DNA of 64,000 bases from Flavobacterium limi (GCF_010645075.1 NZ_JAADZV010000003.1:434001-498000), one strand, 5' to 3'; numbered from the stretch's first letter, positions 34,829 through 44,460 are shown. Notes: a model not told the origin generated them from the sequence alone. Made by a program: numbers and translations.

Positions 34829-36703
34829 CTACAATTTCTTCGTAACCAACGACTCAATATTAAACACCGCTTCGGGAATTAATTTTCCTGTATCCGGTAA
34901 GTCAGTAAAATCTGGCGTGTCCGGTTCGGTATCTGGATTTGGCGTATAACGCTGATCTCCTGTGCGGAACATTATTCTTGAAATTCCATCAACCGGAGCA
35001 TAGAATATCTTGTTCGTTTCTTTGCCGTCATTCACTTTTACGGTGTACGAACGGGAAGTTACATCCAGTTTAACTGTAATTGTATAGTCTTTTCCAGCTT
35101 CATATTTACCAATTCCGCCATGACGGGCCCCGTGTTTCACTTTTATTTCGCCATCCTTATCAAACACTATTCGGATCGCAGGCAATCCTTGTTTGTTTTG
35201 GAATTCTACCTGCAGTAAACCGTGGTTATTCTGTTCCGGTTTTACGGTGAAAGTCGCTTCCATTTTTTGTGCAAACGGAATCACACGCTCGGCACGGGAA
35301 TAGTCAAAATAGTCCTGATCTCTTAAAGTCAGTACTTTTTTACCGTCGGTTTTCTTTTCTATTTTGGTGGAAGCCCAGGATAAATCGTAGGTATTCCATA
35401 ATTTCAGTTCTTCGCCGTTTGGCAAATTATTGAACACATCATTAGCATCTTCCTTCACTTCGCTGGTCACTGGAACAGGAACAGAAGCTACCCAAATATC
35501 TTCTTTGTTGACACTGTAACTTACCCAAAGTTTTCCATCGGGCGGAGTTCCATCTCCTTCATTTATTCCGCGAACGTATTGCGGACCTGCTGATTTGTAA
35601 TTTCCGCCGTAACGCATTGGGGTAATTTCGCCGTGAACCAACAATAAATCTTTGTAATTCAATCCGTCATCACTAGTGGAAATTGCTAATGGCCAACGGT
35701 ATTCCGAAGGGTTATAAACGGTTGCATAGCGGTTATCTGAAGTTTTTTGCCCCCAGATTTTCGCATTGCTGTTTACAAATCCAGGCGCTCTTACCGGTAT
35801 GTATTCCCATGTTTTGCCTTCGTCTTTACTTAAGGAAGTCAAAGCAAATTTCCATAAACCAACTACGTTACCGTTTGGCAAATGGTAATAATTGAACGCT
35901 TTGTATTGTTTTTTTAACGGAATCAATTCGTCATCACGATCGGCTTCTTCCACCCATTGTTGCATTAACAAAGGCTTAGAAAGCATTTCATTACAGGCTT
36001 TGATGAATTTTTTGTCTTTGCTTTTGGTATAAAACGGAAAAGTTGCTGGCAATTGATTTCCGGTTTTATTGTATCGGATAAAATAAATTGGGCCGTAAGT
36101 TCCGTCTTTGTAGATTTCACGAACAACGCGTCCAATTCCTTTTCCGTCATTGGGATCGTCTTTTTTGTCTAATGCAACTCCATAATAGCCTATCGCCAGC
36201 AATCTGTTATCGGAGGAAACATAAAAACCCATACGCTGGTGCATAATCGCATCGATGTTTTTGGCAACGCCTTCTACTCCTTCTTTTTTGAATCCGTCTG
36301 GAACATGATAAATCGGGAAAAGCACTGCTGGTTTTGTCCAGGTTACCCCATCTTTGGAAGTCATTATAAAAGTCTGGCTGGGCGGAATGTGTTCTCCTGA
36401 CGGGTCGCTTAAATAATGCAGGTAAAATGTGTTGTTCCAATACGCCATCATCGACTGGTGATTGTATGTCCAGCCAAATCCGTCTGCTTTTTCAGGATGT
36501 TCACGGCTGGCTCGCATAATCTGCGTTGCATGAACTCCAACCGCCGGACTCAATTGCCCGTGGTGGTAATCGACATTGGAAAGTGTTTTGCCTGTATATC
36601 GTATTGTGTCATTTTGTGCCAATGCAGAAGTTACTGCTCCGCAAGTCAATAGCATTGCTGACGCTGTTATGATATTGGTTTTTATGTTTTGGAGAACAAT
36701 CAT
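34829..36703 (-). CDS. Secreted beta-propeller plus beta-sandwich protein, GH143 candidate
   Basis: The 624-residue protein has a signal peptide (cleavage near TSALAQ, residue 30). Residues about 35-415 form a beta-propeller with sialidase-like strands: TSKDGVTW (115-122), SKDEGKTW (292-299) and STSDDGLNY (342-350). Residues about 433-590 look like a concanavalin/laminin-G-like beta-sandwich (RAERVIPFAQ, MEATFTVKP). In the B. thetaiotaomicron RG-II enzyme BT1020 a propeller Dha hydrolase (GH143) is fused to a GH142 domain; here a propeller protein and an (alpha/alpha)6 protein (25.9-27.5 kb) are separate genes. GH143 is thus a candidate. A propeller-type rhamnose-glucuronate lyase (PL27/PL42) is the main alternative. 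No family is proven. Confidence 0.55.
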   Translation of the reverse strand: MIVLQNIKTNIITASAMLLTCGAVTSALAQNDTIRYTGKTLSNVDYHHGQLSPAVGVHATQIMRASREHPEKADGFGWTYNHQSMMAYWNNTFYLHYLSDPSGEHIPPSQTFIMTSKDGVTWTKPAVLFPIYHVPDGFKKEGVEGVAKNIDAIMHQRMGFYVSSDNRLLAIGYYGVALDKKDDPNDGKGIGRVVREIYKDGTYGPIYFIRYNKTGNQLPATFPFYTKSKDKKFIKACNEMLSKPLLMQQWVEEADRDDELIPLKKQYKAFNYYHLPNGNVVGLWKFALTSLSKDEGKTWEYIPVRAPGFVNSNAKIWGQKTSDNRYATVYNPSEYRWPLAISTSDDGLNYKDLLLVHGEITPMRYGGNYKSAGPQYVRGINEGDGTPPDGKLWVSYSVNKEDIWVASVPVPVTSEVKEDANDVFNNLPNGEELKLWNTYDLSWASTKIEKKTDGKKVLTLRDQDYFDYSRAERVIPFAQKMEATFTVKPEQNNHGLLQVEFQNKQGLPAIRIVFDKDGEIKVKHGARHGGIGKYEAGKDYTITVKLDVTSRSYTVKVNDGKETNKIFYAPVDGISRIMFRTGDQRYTPNPDTEPDTPDFTDLPDTGKLIPEAVFNIESLVTKKL

Positions 36704-36718
36704 ATTTTATATTTTTTG

Positions 36719-36809
36719 TTTCACGCAGATTTTGGCTGATTTTAGCAGATTTAATTTGATTAAAAGAATCTGCCTAATCTGCTTTAATCTCTTTTAAATC
36801 TGCGTGAAA
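36719..36809. repeat. Intergenic palindrome, family D (copy 4)
   Basis: TTTCACGCAGATTT (36719-36732) and its exact complement (36796-36809) form a 14-base stem, with further GCAGATTT and ATCTGC units inside. It fills the gap between the GH43 gene and the propeller gene. Confidence 0.75.
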
Positions 36810-36821
36810 TAACTTTTCTAA

Positions 36822-37739
36822 TTACTTCTTTTCAATTAATCTTTTTAATACTTCTTCAGAGATTGTTGTAATAGTTCCGTGTTTGTGCCCTTCGGGAAGG
36901 CTTATTTTTGAGGAAACATCTTCGAATTTTACAAAATCTGAAGTGCTTAAGGCTTTATAATTTTTTGATCCGTAGTTGTCATAATACAACAGCCAGTTTT
37001 TACCGACTTTCACCACTGTTGGTCCTTCTGATAAATATTCCGTTAAAGGTTTTGATCTTTTTTCGAATGGCCCTAAAGGTGATTTTCCGAAAGCGACTTC
37101 TATGTTTCGCATGGGTCTTGTATTGTCTTTTAAAACCAGAACATAATCCTTTTTCCCTTTTTTTACAATCACGCAATCAATGACGCTGAAACCGGGATCG
37201 TAATATAATTTTGTATCTGAAAAGGTTTTGAAATCTTTAGTGGTTACATAATACATTCTGTGGTTGTTTTTCTCGTCTTCTACTCCTTTTTCGAATCGGA
37301 ATGGAATTGTTGAAGCCCAGATAATGATGTATTCTTTTTTGACATCGTCGTAAAAAATCTCGGGCGCCCACACGTTTACGACTTCGGGTTCGTGTTTCAT
37401 TACGGGAATATATTCCTGTTTTGACCAATGAATCAAATCTTTTGAACTCGCGTATCCAAAACCGTTTCCGCCTTTCCAGTCGGTTGTCCAGACCATGTGA
37501 TAGGTTCCGTCTGCTCCTTTTGTGATGGATGGGTCACGCATAATTTTACTGGCACCGATTTCGGGTTTTAAGAACGAGCCTTCCAAGCCTTTCCAGTTGT
37601 AACCGTCTTCGCTGTAGGCTAAATACAAACCTTCTGTTGCCGGTTCTCTGAAAGATGTGAACAAATAAAGTTCTTTCTTTTTCTGCGAATAGCTTACTGC
37701 AAAAAGTGAAAGCGCTAATATGATTAATATTTTTTTCAT
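36822..37739 (-). CDS. GH43-like five-bladed beta-propeller enzyme, secreted
   Basis: The 305-residue protein has a signal peptide (to about residue 18) and a compact GH43-type propeller. Candidate catalytic residues are the base Asp69 (IMRDPSI), the pKa modulator Asp188 (SVIDC) and the general acid Glu238 (LSEGPT); APEIFYDD (125-132) is a typical blade motif. At about 300 residues it is a single-domain exo-enzyme. Family members cut alpha-L-arabinofuranose, beta-xylose or galactose. In an RG-II context, removal of arabinose is the simplest guess. It lies between GH28 and the propeller gene in the same orientation. Confidence 0.78.
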   Translation of the reverse strand: MKKILIILALSLFAVSYSQKKKELYLFTSFREPATEGLYLAYSEDGYNWKGLEGSFLKPEIGASKIMRDPSITKGADGTYHMVWTTDWKGGNGFGYASSKDLIHWSKQEYIPVMKHEPEVVNVWAPEIFYDDVKKEYIIIWASTIPFRFEKGVEDEKNNHRMYYVTTKDFKTFSDTKLYYDPGFSVIDCVIVKKGKKDYVLVLKDNTRPMRNIEVAFGKSPLGPFEKRSKPLTEYLSEGPTVVKVGKNWLLYYDNYGSKNYKALSTSDFVKFEDVSSKISLPEGHKHGTITTISEEVLKRLIEKK

Positions 37740-37958
37740 AGTACTATTTTTTTCATTTTTCGATGATCACAAAAGAGCAAAATATTTCCTCTTTAGCCCC
37801 GATTGCAGTGGAAATCCTTATAAGTCGGGGTTCGGCTTATAAGATTACTTCACTATACTTCTATTTTTTAGCGGAGTTCAGTGAACTTCGTTTGCAACGG
37901 AAAGCGGGTCGATGCTTCCTAAAAATGCCTAATATTTCTGCTCCTGAATAAAATTATC
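37740..37958. other. 219-base gap between GH28 and GH43 genes
   Basis: It contains TAGCCCCGATTGCAGTGG at about 37795-37812, then GGAAATCCTTATAAG and a CTTATAAG further on. The wording resembles an intergenic repeat common in Flavobacterium genomes, but only this one copy lies in the window, so I cannot confirm it here. No gene is supported. Confidence 0.4.
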
Positions 37959-39533
37959 TTATTCTGTAATAGCCTTTTTATCCAAATCTTTTCCTTTTTT
38001 GATAGTTGTTGTTACGTTGCTGAACACATTATTTTTAAGGAAAATATTCTTTGTATCTTTTCCGTTTGCTTCGATGAAAACATCGGTGGCGTTGAACGGA
38101 AAGTTGTTGTTGATGAGAATGTTCGAAGCGTTATCAATTTTGATGACCGGAACGTCTTTGAGCGGTGTCGATGAACCTACGTTCTCCAAAATCAGGTTTT
38201 TGGAATCGATGATTTTGAAAGAGGAACCGATTGTTGCATTGACTTTTACATCGTGAAATTCGACATCGCTAGCCGTGTTTACGGTAAACCCTTCCTTACC
38301 ATCCATATTGATGTTGGAGAACGTGATGTTTTGAATTGGCATTTCAACGATTCCACGGATGAATCCGGCTTTGTTTACGTTTCCGCCTGTAACGTCGCTG
38401 ATGTGGATGTTTCTGAAAATTGGCGTACGCTCGGTAACTGGTTCAACAGGATTGTCTTTATCGTAGAACAAGTCCATAATGATGGCTTCTTGCTTGATGT
38501 TTTTCATCACGATATTATCGACACGAATGTCTTCGACAACTCCACCACGACCACGAGCGGCTTTGATACGGATTCCGCGATCGGTTCCGTCGAAAACGCA
38601 ATTGGATATGGTGATCTTTTTGATTCCGCCCGACATTTCGCTTCCGATTACAACACCTCCGTGACCGCTTAACATCGTGCAATTGGTGATGGTTACATTT
38701 TCGGTTGCTACTCCGTATTTTCTACCGTCTGCATCTCTTCCTGATTTGATGGTGATACAGTCATCGCCTACGCTGATGTGGCAATTGGAGATATGAACAT
38801 TTTTGCAGGAAGATGGGTTGATTCCGTCTGTGTTTGGCGAATGCGGATTATTGATTGTGATTCCGGTAACGGTTATGTTTTCACAAAACTCCGGGTTGAT
38901 GGTCCAAAATGGTGAATTTTTGAATGTAACGCCTTCGATTAAAATATTTTTGCAGTTTAAAACCTGAAAAAAGGAAGGTCTGAAAAAATGTTTGTCAATC
39001 GTTCTTTTGTAGTAAGCCTCATAGACAATTCCTTTGTTTTGCTCGGTCCACATTTTTTGGTATTTGGTTTCCGGAATCGGACCTTTAGCAGTTTCGATTC
39101 GGTAAACTTCGTTCCACCACGCTTCTCCTTGACCGTCAATAACACCACGACCTTTTATGCTGATGTTTTCTAAATCTTTACCATAAAACAATGGCGAAAA
39201 TGTTTTCATCATAATCCCTTCGTAACGCATTTCTACGTACGGAAGGTAATCATCGAAATTTTGTGAAAACTTCAAAACCGAACCTGCATCCAGATAAATC
39301 GTAATGTTGCTTTTGAATTTGATAGGCCCTGTTAGATATTCCCCGGCTGGGAAAAAGATAGTTCCACCTCCATTTTTAGATGCTTTTTCGATGGCATTCT
39401 GAATGGCTTCGGTGCATTTTATTCCTTTGTTGTTTCCGCCTTCGTTGAGGATGTTTAGCCAGCCATCATTGGCGAAAGCAGAATTTATTCCGGTTAGAAA
39501 GCAGAGTATGATTATGATGTTTTTGATTTTCAT
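37959..39533 (-). CDS. GH28 polygalacturonase-type enzyme, secreted
   Basis: I choose the ATG at 39533 (MKIKNIIIILCFLTG, a good signal peptide) over one 21 bases upstream. The 524-residue protein is a right-handed beta-helix with all GH28 signatures (numbering from the chosen start): NTD (234-236), GDD (256-258, catalytic Asp pair), GHG (His291) and RIK (322-324). A long insertion (about residues 143-185) before the catalytic region is common in Bacteroidota exo-acting members. The enzyme hydrolyses alpha-1,4 galacturonic acid linkages or galacturonate-rhamnose linkages in the periplasm. In RG-II degradation a GH28 removes backbone or side-chain galacturonate. It sits next to the apiosidase gene, whose target linkage lies on the same backbone. 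Confidence 0.9.
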   Translation of the reverse strand: MKIKNIIIILCFLTGINSAFANDGWLNILNEGGNNKGIKCTEAIQNAIEKASKNGGGTIFFPAGEYLTGPIKFKSNITIYLDAGSVLKFSQNFDDYLPYVEMRYEGIMMKTFSPLFYGKDLENISIKGRGVIDGQGEAWWNEVYRIETAKGPIPETKYQKMWTEQNKGIVYEAYYKRTIDKHFFRPSFFQVLNCKNILIEGVTFKNSPFWTINPEFCENITVTGITINNPHSPNTDGINPSSCKNVHISNCHISVGDDCITIKSGRDADGRKYGVATENVTITNCTMLSGHGGVVIGSEMSGGIKKITISNCVFDGTDRGIRIKAARGRGGVVEDIRVDNIVMKNIKQEAIIMDLFYDKDNPVEPVTERTPIFRNIHISDVTGGNVNKAGFIRGIVEMPIQNITFSNINMDGKEGFTVNTASDVEFHDVKVNATIGSSFKIIDSKNLILENVGSSTPLKDVPVIKIDNASNILINNNFPFNATDVFIEANGKDTKNIFLKNNVFSNVTTTIKKGKDLDKKAITE

Positions 39534-39548
39534 GGTATTGTTTTTTGG

Positions 39549-39660
39549 TTTCACGCAGATTTAAAAAAGATTTTAGCAGATTTAAAAAGATTAAGTTTTT
39601 AATCTGTTAAATTTATTTTATCCTTTTTGATCAGCTTAAATCTGTAAAATCTGCGTGAAA
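39549..39660. repeat. Intergenic palindrome, family D (copy 5)
   Basis: TTTCACGCAGATTT (39549-39562) and its exact complement (39647-39660) enclose an AT-rich centre with more AGCAGATTT units. It fills the gap between the apiosidase gene and the GH28 gene. Confidence 0.75.
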
Positions 39661-39688
39661 ATTAATTTACAGGTTTTCGCCAATCTTT

Positions 39689-41092
39689 TTATTTTGAACT
39701 TAAAATTAAAACCCAGTCATTTCCGTCTTGTTTTTTGCCGGAAGGCTGGAATTCTTTAGTTCCTTTGTTTTCAAATATTCCGATTTTTGTTTTTTTACCA
39801 TTTCTTGGATTGTACCAGGTTGCGGTTACTTTATCTCCTGAAATTTTACCCATATTCACAGTAATTTTTCTTCCGGTATAGGTATAAATTAAAGCATAAT
39901 CATTTCCTCTTGTCGCCACCTGATAATCGTATTTCTCACCTTGATTGGCAACTAATGACTGATCCGGAACTCTCTCTAAATACGGGAATTCTAATATCAG
40001 ATTTTTGATGTGTACCATTTGTCCCGCTCCCGGTGCATTGATTGCGGTATTCCATAATTCTTTATTTCCGTAGGCAGGATTATCGCCTTTTCTGAACATT
40101 TGCATCACAGCATTGTGACCATAAGTGTACCCTGCTCCTCCAGCAAAAACCGACCAGTATCCGTAACGACGTACATCATTTGCTGTCCATTTTGGCTGTA
40201 AAGTATCGTGCAGACCGTGTGGAATTCCTTCGTAAGATGGCTCTCCGTCTAATGTTGGTTTGGTTGGTTTTAAGTCCCAGTCTCTATGAACAAATTTATA
40301 ATTGTCTTCTTTGAAAGCGGTTTTCGACGAATCCTGATCGTATCTTCTGTGTCCGGACTGGAACATATTGAAATCCAGCCAGCTTGCGTTATGAAAATTC
40401 TCTGAAGAATCGGTTCTTCCGAAAGGGTGAAAAGTCACTAATTGATCCGGATTATTGGTTTTTAAAATACTTCCCAGCGCGTTCCAGATATCCTGAAATT
40501 TATCCCCGTAGGTATCACCACCGTTCAGCCAGATTACATTGGTTCTCTTTTTATATCGATCAGCTAAAAATTTTGCATATTTTTCAACATCCGCTTTTGT
40601 TACTTTACTTTTAGCACTGCTGATATTAGTTCCCCAAACCGGCACCATCGCAAGGTAGATTCCGTTTTTTTGTGCTACATCAAGAGTGTAATCGATGTGA
40701 TCCCAGTAATCGTATTCGGGAGCATCATTTGGATCGTTGCCCGGTGACGTAATTTGCTGGGACAGATTATCATTCATTAGCGCCTGATCGCCATACGCAT
40801 TTACAGCATTCACATTATGCAACACCATTACCTGAACAACATTGAATCCTTTTGCTTTTCGATCCTGAAGATATTTTTCAACACCTTTTCTGTCCAGTTT
40901 CCCGAATGTCAGCCAGCCTGTATCGCCTAACCAAAAGAAAGGTTTTCCGTCTTCGGTAACAAAATAATGCTTGTTTTCGGAAACTTTGAGTTTTGGTAAT
41001 GCTTTTGATTTTGCAGATTGCGAAAATCCACTTTGTGCTGTCAACATAAAGCTTATACAAAGAGCGTATAGGTATTTATTTTTCAGGTTCAT
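39689..41092 (-). CDS. GH140 apiosidase (DUF4038 family), secreted
   Basis: The 467-residue protein has a signal peptide (cleavage near GFSQS, residue 25), a TIM barrel of the DUF4038 type (about 40-375) and a C-terminal collagen-binding-like beta-domain (about 385-467, ending NDWVLILSSK). Conserved barrel motifs are GKPFFWLGDTGW (49-60) and KGFNVVQVMV (81-90). Likely catalytic residues are Asp193 (WLNGGDTYGD) and Glu284 (LDGEPSYEG). GH140 (founder BT1012) cuts the bond between apiose and galacturonate in RG-II side chains A and B. This is the most specific RG-II marker in the window. Its product, apiose-capped chains and finally apiose, matches the RuBisCO-like/DUF1537 operon at 2.6-5.2 kb. 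Confidence 0.85.
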   Translation of the reverse strand: MNLKNKYLYALCISFMLTAQSGFSQSAKSKALPKLKVSENKHYFVTEDGKPFFWLGDTGWLTFGKLDRKGVEKYLQDRKAKGFNVVQVMVLHNVNAVNAYGDQALMNDNLSQQITSPGNDPNDAPEYDYWDHIDYTLDVAQKNGIYLAMVPVWGTNISSAKSKVTKADVEKYAKFLADRYKKRTNVIWLNGGDTYGDKFQDIWNALGSILKTNNPDQLVTFHPFGRTDSSENFHNASWLDFNMFQSGHRRYDQDSSKTAFKEDNYKFVHRDWDLKPTKPTLDGEPSYEGIPHGLHDTLQPKWTANDVRRYGYWSVFAGGAGYTYGHNAVMQMFRKGDNPAYGNKELWNTAINAPGAGQMVHIKNLILEFPYLERVPDQSLVANQGEKYDYQVATRGNDYALIYTYTGRKITVNMGKISGDKVTATWYNPRNGKKTKIGIFENKGTKEFQPSGKKQDGNDWVLILSSK

Positions 41093-41154
41093 TTTATTTT
41101 TATTTTGAATTGTGTATTTATTATTCTCTCGCAGATTGGACAGATAAGACAGTT

Positions 41155-41207
41155 TTAATTCTTAATTCTTAATTCTTAATTCTTAATTCTTAATTCTTAA
41201 TTCTTAA
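41155..41207. repeat. Tandem repeat of TTAATTC, seven copies
   Basis: Seven exact copies of the 7-base unit run from 41155 to 41203 and are followed by TTAA. A half-copy of the family D palindrome (CTCTCGCAGATT, from about 41127) lies just before it. The array is between the beta-helix fusion gene and the apiosidase gene. Confidence 0.8.
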
Positions 41208-41221
41208 ATATAAATCTGTAG

Positions 41222-44200
41222 CTAACTTTTCTTCACTACGAATAGCACTTTTTCCTTGATTTCAGGTTGCGGAATTACAACTTGTTTCCCTCCGCTGATA
41301 TTTGCTTTTTTTGTGATATTTCCATTGGAAGCATTGATTACATATACTTCAAATGTTCCTTTTTGATTGGATAAATCGATTGAAACATCCTGATTGTTTT
41401 TCAGATAAAAAAGATAAGCGTTGCCTTTATTTTCCAATGTCCAAAGGTTATCTGAAAAAGTACTTCCTGTTACAAATTTCATACCAGTTAAAGCGGAATG
41501 GAAGGAATAAAGTTCAATTTTTGGAACATTTGGTAAAGAGCCTCCCGCCATTAAAACAGCCCAGCCAAATCTTGGTGCCCCCATTGTGGAATACAACACT
41601 GCTTTTTCTGGATATTTTTCACGGTATTCACGAACGGCTCTGTACACCTGATCATCGGTTTCTTTACCTGTTTTCATTTTACGTGCATGCTGGCGCGGTG
41701 CTAAATTCACGCCGCCTTCCGGAGCATATGCCGTTCCATCTTCTCTGTAATACCAGTATTTGATATCGATAACATCTACCGTTTTAGCTCTTGAAGCGTC
41801 ATTCAAAATAGCATCCTGAACATCTTTGGTTGCGCTTAAAGCAATTTTTGATTCGTTCGAATTTGACTTTTCATAATTGGCTATCACATCAATCCAGAAT
41901 TGCATGAAGCTCAAAGGACCCGTATATTCGGCACTTGTCATTTGCAGAACGTTGGCATTATCTTTGAAATTTTCTAAATTTTTCCAGATAAAGGCTTCGT
42001 GCAATTTACGGATGTCTGCATTTTTCACATCATAAAATTGCTCTGCTAAGAAAATCCTTTTGTCTCCGGCATAAGGCGGAGGTTCAGGCAATCCTGTTGT
42101 ATTGACATTATTCGCCGGACGCCACGGTGAACTGGACCAGTGCGCACCTGCTTCTAAAATATTATGCTGAAAATAGGCTTCGTTGATTAAAATCTTATTT
42201 TTTTGAGCTCCTAATTCGGCGAAGTTTTTCAATCGGTTCCAATACCAGGCATTGTATCTCGTTAAATCGTATTTGCTCAAATGATCCCAGGCAATTCCCT
42301 GACCGCTTCTGTCGAAAGGCTGTTCGTAAAACGGCGCCCACACATCAGGATCCATTCTCCGGATGCGTTCGTGATCGGCCATTCGCTGTTCGTACCACAA
42401 TCCATAATTGTGATCAATGGCTACTTTATTATTTTCGACTAAATAGTTAACTGTTTCTTCTAAATTATCCGTGTAACCAACACCATAATGTCCCGGAACA
42501 AATCTTGTAATATGTGGTCTTGACTTTGCAATTTCTGATTCACGCAGACTGCCTCTCCACCATGGTACATCAACTGTTTCTCCTGTAAGTGCACCTTTTG
42601 AAGTCGCTAATATTCCATTGGTAAGAATGATTTTATCGGTAGCAATATTCGAAACGACTTCCGATTTTGCTTCGCTAATACGTTTTGCTTTAGCGTAATC
42701 AGTCGAAATTGGATTTCTGGCTGATGCTTTAGTGATAAATCCTTTTAAAGTTTCGTTTAATTTATAAGCTTCGGCTGTTAAAGCTTTGGCTTGTTCCAAT
42801 GTCGGGCTTGAAGAAGGTTCGGTTCCCAAATCCATTATTTGAGCATCCATTGGTGATTTACCCAAACGCTGTTCTAGCAAAGCATAAAACAAACTTCTCG
42901 GACTGATGTGATTGTTCACGTCTTTCCAGTGTCCGTTTCCTGCCCATTGTGCCCAGACTCCAAATGCCCAGTTGTTGGCTGTTGGCGGACTGTAATTTTC
43001 TATTTTGGATGCAGAAGTTTCCCAGATTACACTATTAGCAACATTCCATCCTAAACCTCTTGCATCCTGTTCCTTGTTTTTGAAACTGATGGCATTTCCG
43101 TCAATTAGTGAAACGTCAAAAAGGATTCCGGTTGCCCAGCTTCCAACAGATCCGCTGAAACTGTGTGGCTGATGCGATTCACATTGCAAGAAAACATTCG
43201 GTCCTGCAGTAGCATAACCTCCAACCACAAAATCATTATATCCAAATTCCGAATAACATCTTTGAAACAAGGTTTGCTGTCCTTCGGTATAAAACGTATT
43301 TCTTCTGTGTGCTGCAATTTCTGAAATTGGGTTTAAAGCTAAACAATCTTCAACAGTAATTCTTTTAGCTGTTTTCAAAATAGAAACCGCACCTCCTGCA
43401 AACTGTTCAAAATTGACTTGTTTTACCCAGATATCCTCCGCATTTGCTATAGAAATTCCGTACCATCTGTGCTGTTCGTCTTTTGGATTTGTTGTATCAT
43501 AATCTGATTTTAGCGTCAGATTTTCGACACCTGAATTATTGATTCTGCCTGACCAGATATAATTTGCTACAGTTGATTTTGATAATTCTTCATCTAAAGC
43601 ATTCGTTAAAGGCGCATCAATCGTGATTTTATTTCCCTGAACTGCTATAACCTCCCTGTCAGCACGAATAACGAAATCATCCGCTTTCCATCCAATCCAT
43701 CCGCTTTCTCCTCCAAAATCATTCATTGACAAAAGATCAATCCATTTTTTAGAGATCGGCGTGTTTATTATGATATGATTTCCTTTTTTAAGATTTGATG
43801 CATTTTTTACATTTAAAACTGTTGCTCCTAATGGTGTAAAATTATCGGCTAGTTCAAATCTATCTTTTAAAATTTGATTGTTGATTCCGCTAATATTGAT
43901 GATGGCTTTTCGGTTGATGGAAGTTCCTAAAAGAATTGTTCCGTTAGTATCAGAACCGCTTCCTCTTAGCAAAATTCCGCTTTCCTTAATATTGATTTCT
44001 CCAGAAACCTTGAAGATTCCCTTATCTAAAAGTACAGTTCCTTTAAAACCAGTTGCATCGGCTTTCAATTTGGCTACATAATCAATAGCAGACTGAATTG
44101 TTTGTGTCGCATCGCCGTCAATATGCGGAACAAAAGCTTTGATGGCAACATTCGGTATAGCCGTCGAAGAACCTTTATATCCTGCAAATGAAAAATCAGG

Positions 44201-44374
44201 AATCTGGTTTCCTTTTGCATCAGCGGTACATTCGAGTTTTCCTTCTTTGGATTTTGTAATATCGGGAAATATGTTTTGAGCTGTGCTGATATTAGCACTA
44301 AAGAAAATAACAAAACAGGATAAAACGAGTAAATCCTGTTTTGTTATGATATTTTTTAACTGGATAAAATTCAC
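41222..44374 (-). CDS. Secreted beta-helix plus TIM-barrel-like fusion (pectate lyase-like, DUF6298-type)
   Basis: The 1050-residue protein has a signal peptide (cleavage near ISTAQ, residue 33). Residues about 60-520 form a parallel beta-helix of the pectate-lyase-3 type (DGDATQTIQSAIDYV, GTVLLDKGIFKV, NNSGVENLTLKSDY). Residues about 610-960 read as a second, TIM-barrel-like domain with VPWWRGS, FVPGHYGVGYTDN, YGLWYEQRM and INEAYFQHN. A short beta-domain follows (NAYLFYLKNNQDVSIDL). I associate this pairing with DUF6298 proteins of pectin PULs, whose activity is not established. The beta-helix may bind or cut galacturonan and the barrel may be a hydrolase. It is placed between PL1 and GH140 genes, so a pectin role is likely, but I cannot give a reaction. 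Confidence 0.65.
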   Translation of the reverse strand: MNFIQLKNIITKQDLLVLSCFVIFFSANISTAQNIFPDITKSKEGKLECTADAKGNQIPDFSFAGYKGSSTAIPNVAIKAFVPHIDGDATQTIQSAIDYVAKLKADATGFKGTVLLDKGIFKVSGEINIKESGILLRGSGSDTNGTILLGTSINRKAIINISGINNQILKDRFELADNFTPLGATVLNVKNASNLKKGNHIIINTPISKKWIDLLSMNDFGGESGWIGWKADDFVIRADREVIAVQGNKITIDAPLTNALDEELSKSTVANYIWSGRINNSGVENLTLKSDYDTTNPKDEQHRWYGISIANAEDIWVKQVNFEQFAGGAVSILKTAKRITVEDCLALNPISEIAAHRRNTFYTEGQQTLFQRCYSEFGYNDFVVGGYATAGPNVFLQCESHQPHSFSGSVGSWATGILFDVSLIDGNAISFKNKEQDARGLGWNVANSVIWETSASKIENYSPPTANNWAFGVWAQWAGNGHWKDVNNHISPRSLFYALLEQRLGKSPMDAQIMDLGTEPSSSPTLEQAKALTAEAYKLNETLKGFITKASARNPISTDYAKAKRISEAKSEVVSNIATDKIILTNGILATSKGALTGETVDVPWWRGSLRESEIAKSRPHITRFVPGHYGVGYTDNLEETVNYLVENNKVAIDHNYGLWYEQRMADHERIRRMDPDVWAPFYEQPFDRSGQGIAWDHLSKYDLTRYNAWYWNRLKNFAELGAQKNKILINEAYFQHNILEAGAHWSSSPWRPANNVNTTGLPEPPPYAGDKRIFLAEQFYDVKNADIRKLHEAFIWKNLENFKDNANVLQMTSAEYTGPLSFMQFWIDVIANYEKSNSNESKIALSATKDVQDAILNDASRAKTVDVIDIKYWYYREDGTAYAPEGGVNLAPRQHARKMKTGKETDDQVYRAVREYREKYPEKAVLYSTMGAPRFGWAVLMAGGSLPNVPKIELYSFHSALTGMKFVTGSTFSDNLWTLENKGNAYLFYLKNNQDVSIDLSNQKGTFEVYVINASNGNITKKANISGGKQVVIPQPEIKEKVLFVVKKS

Positions 44375-44409
44375 TTTAAATTTTATTTATAGGTTATTCA
44401 TTTTAATTA

Positions 44410-44440
44410 GACCTGACAGCTTTTTTAGTTCTGTCAGGCC
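44410..44440. repeat. Hairpin, family C (copy 3, degenerate)
   Basis: GACCTGACAG (44410-44419) and CTGTCAGGCC (44431-44440) pair over 10 bases with one mismatch and an 11-base loop. On the minus strand it lies after the PL1 stop at 44461 and before the beta-helix fusion gene, where it could attenuate transcription. Confidence 0.6.
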
Positions 44441-44460
44441 TTTTCAACTAACTTAAAAAA

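Noticed and set aside
41155..41207. CRISPR array
   Set aside because: The 7-base units are contiguous with no spacers, and no cas genes are present.
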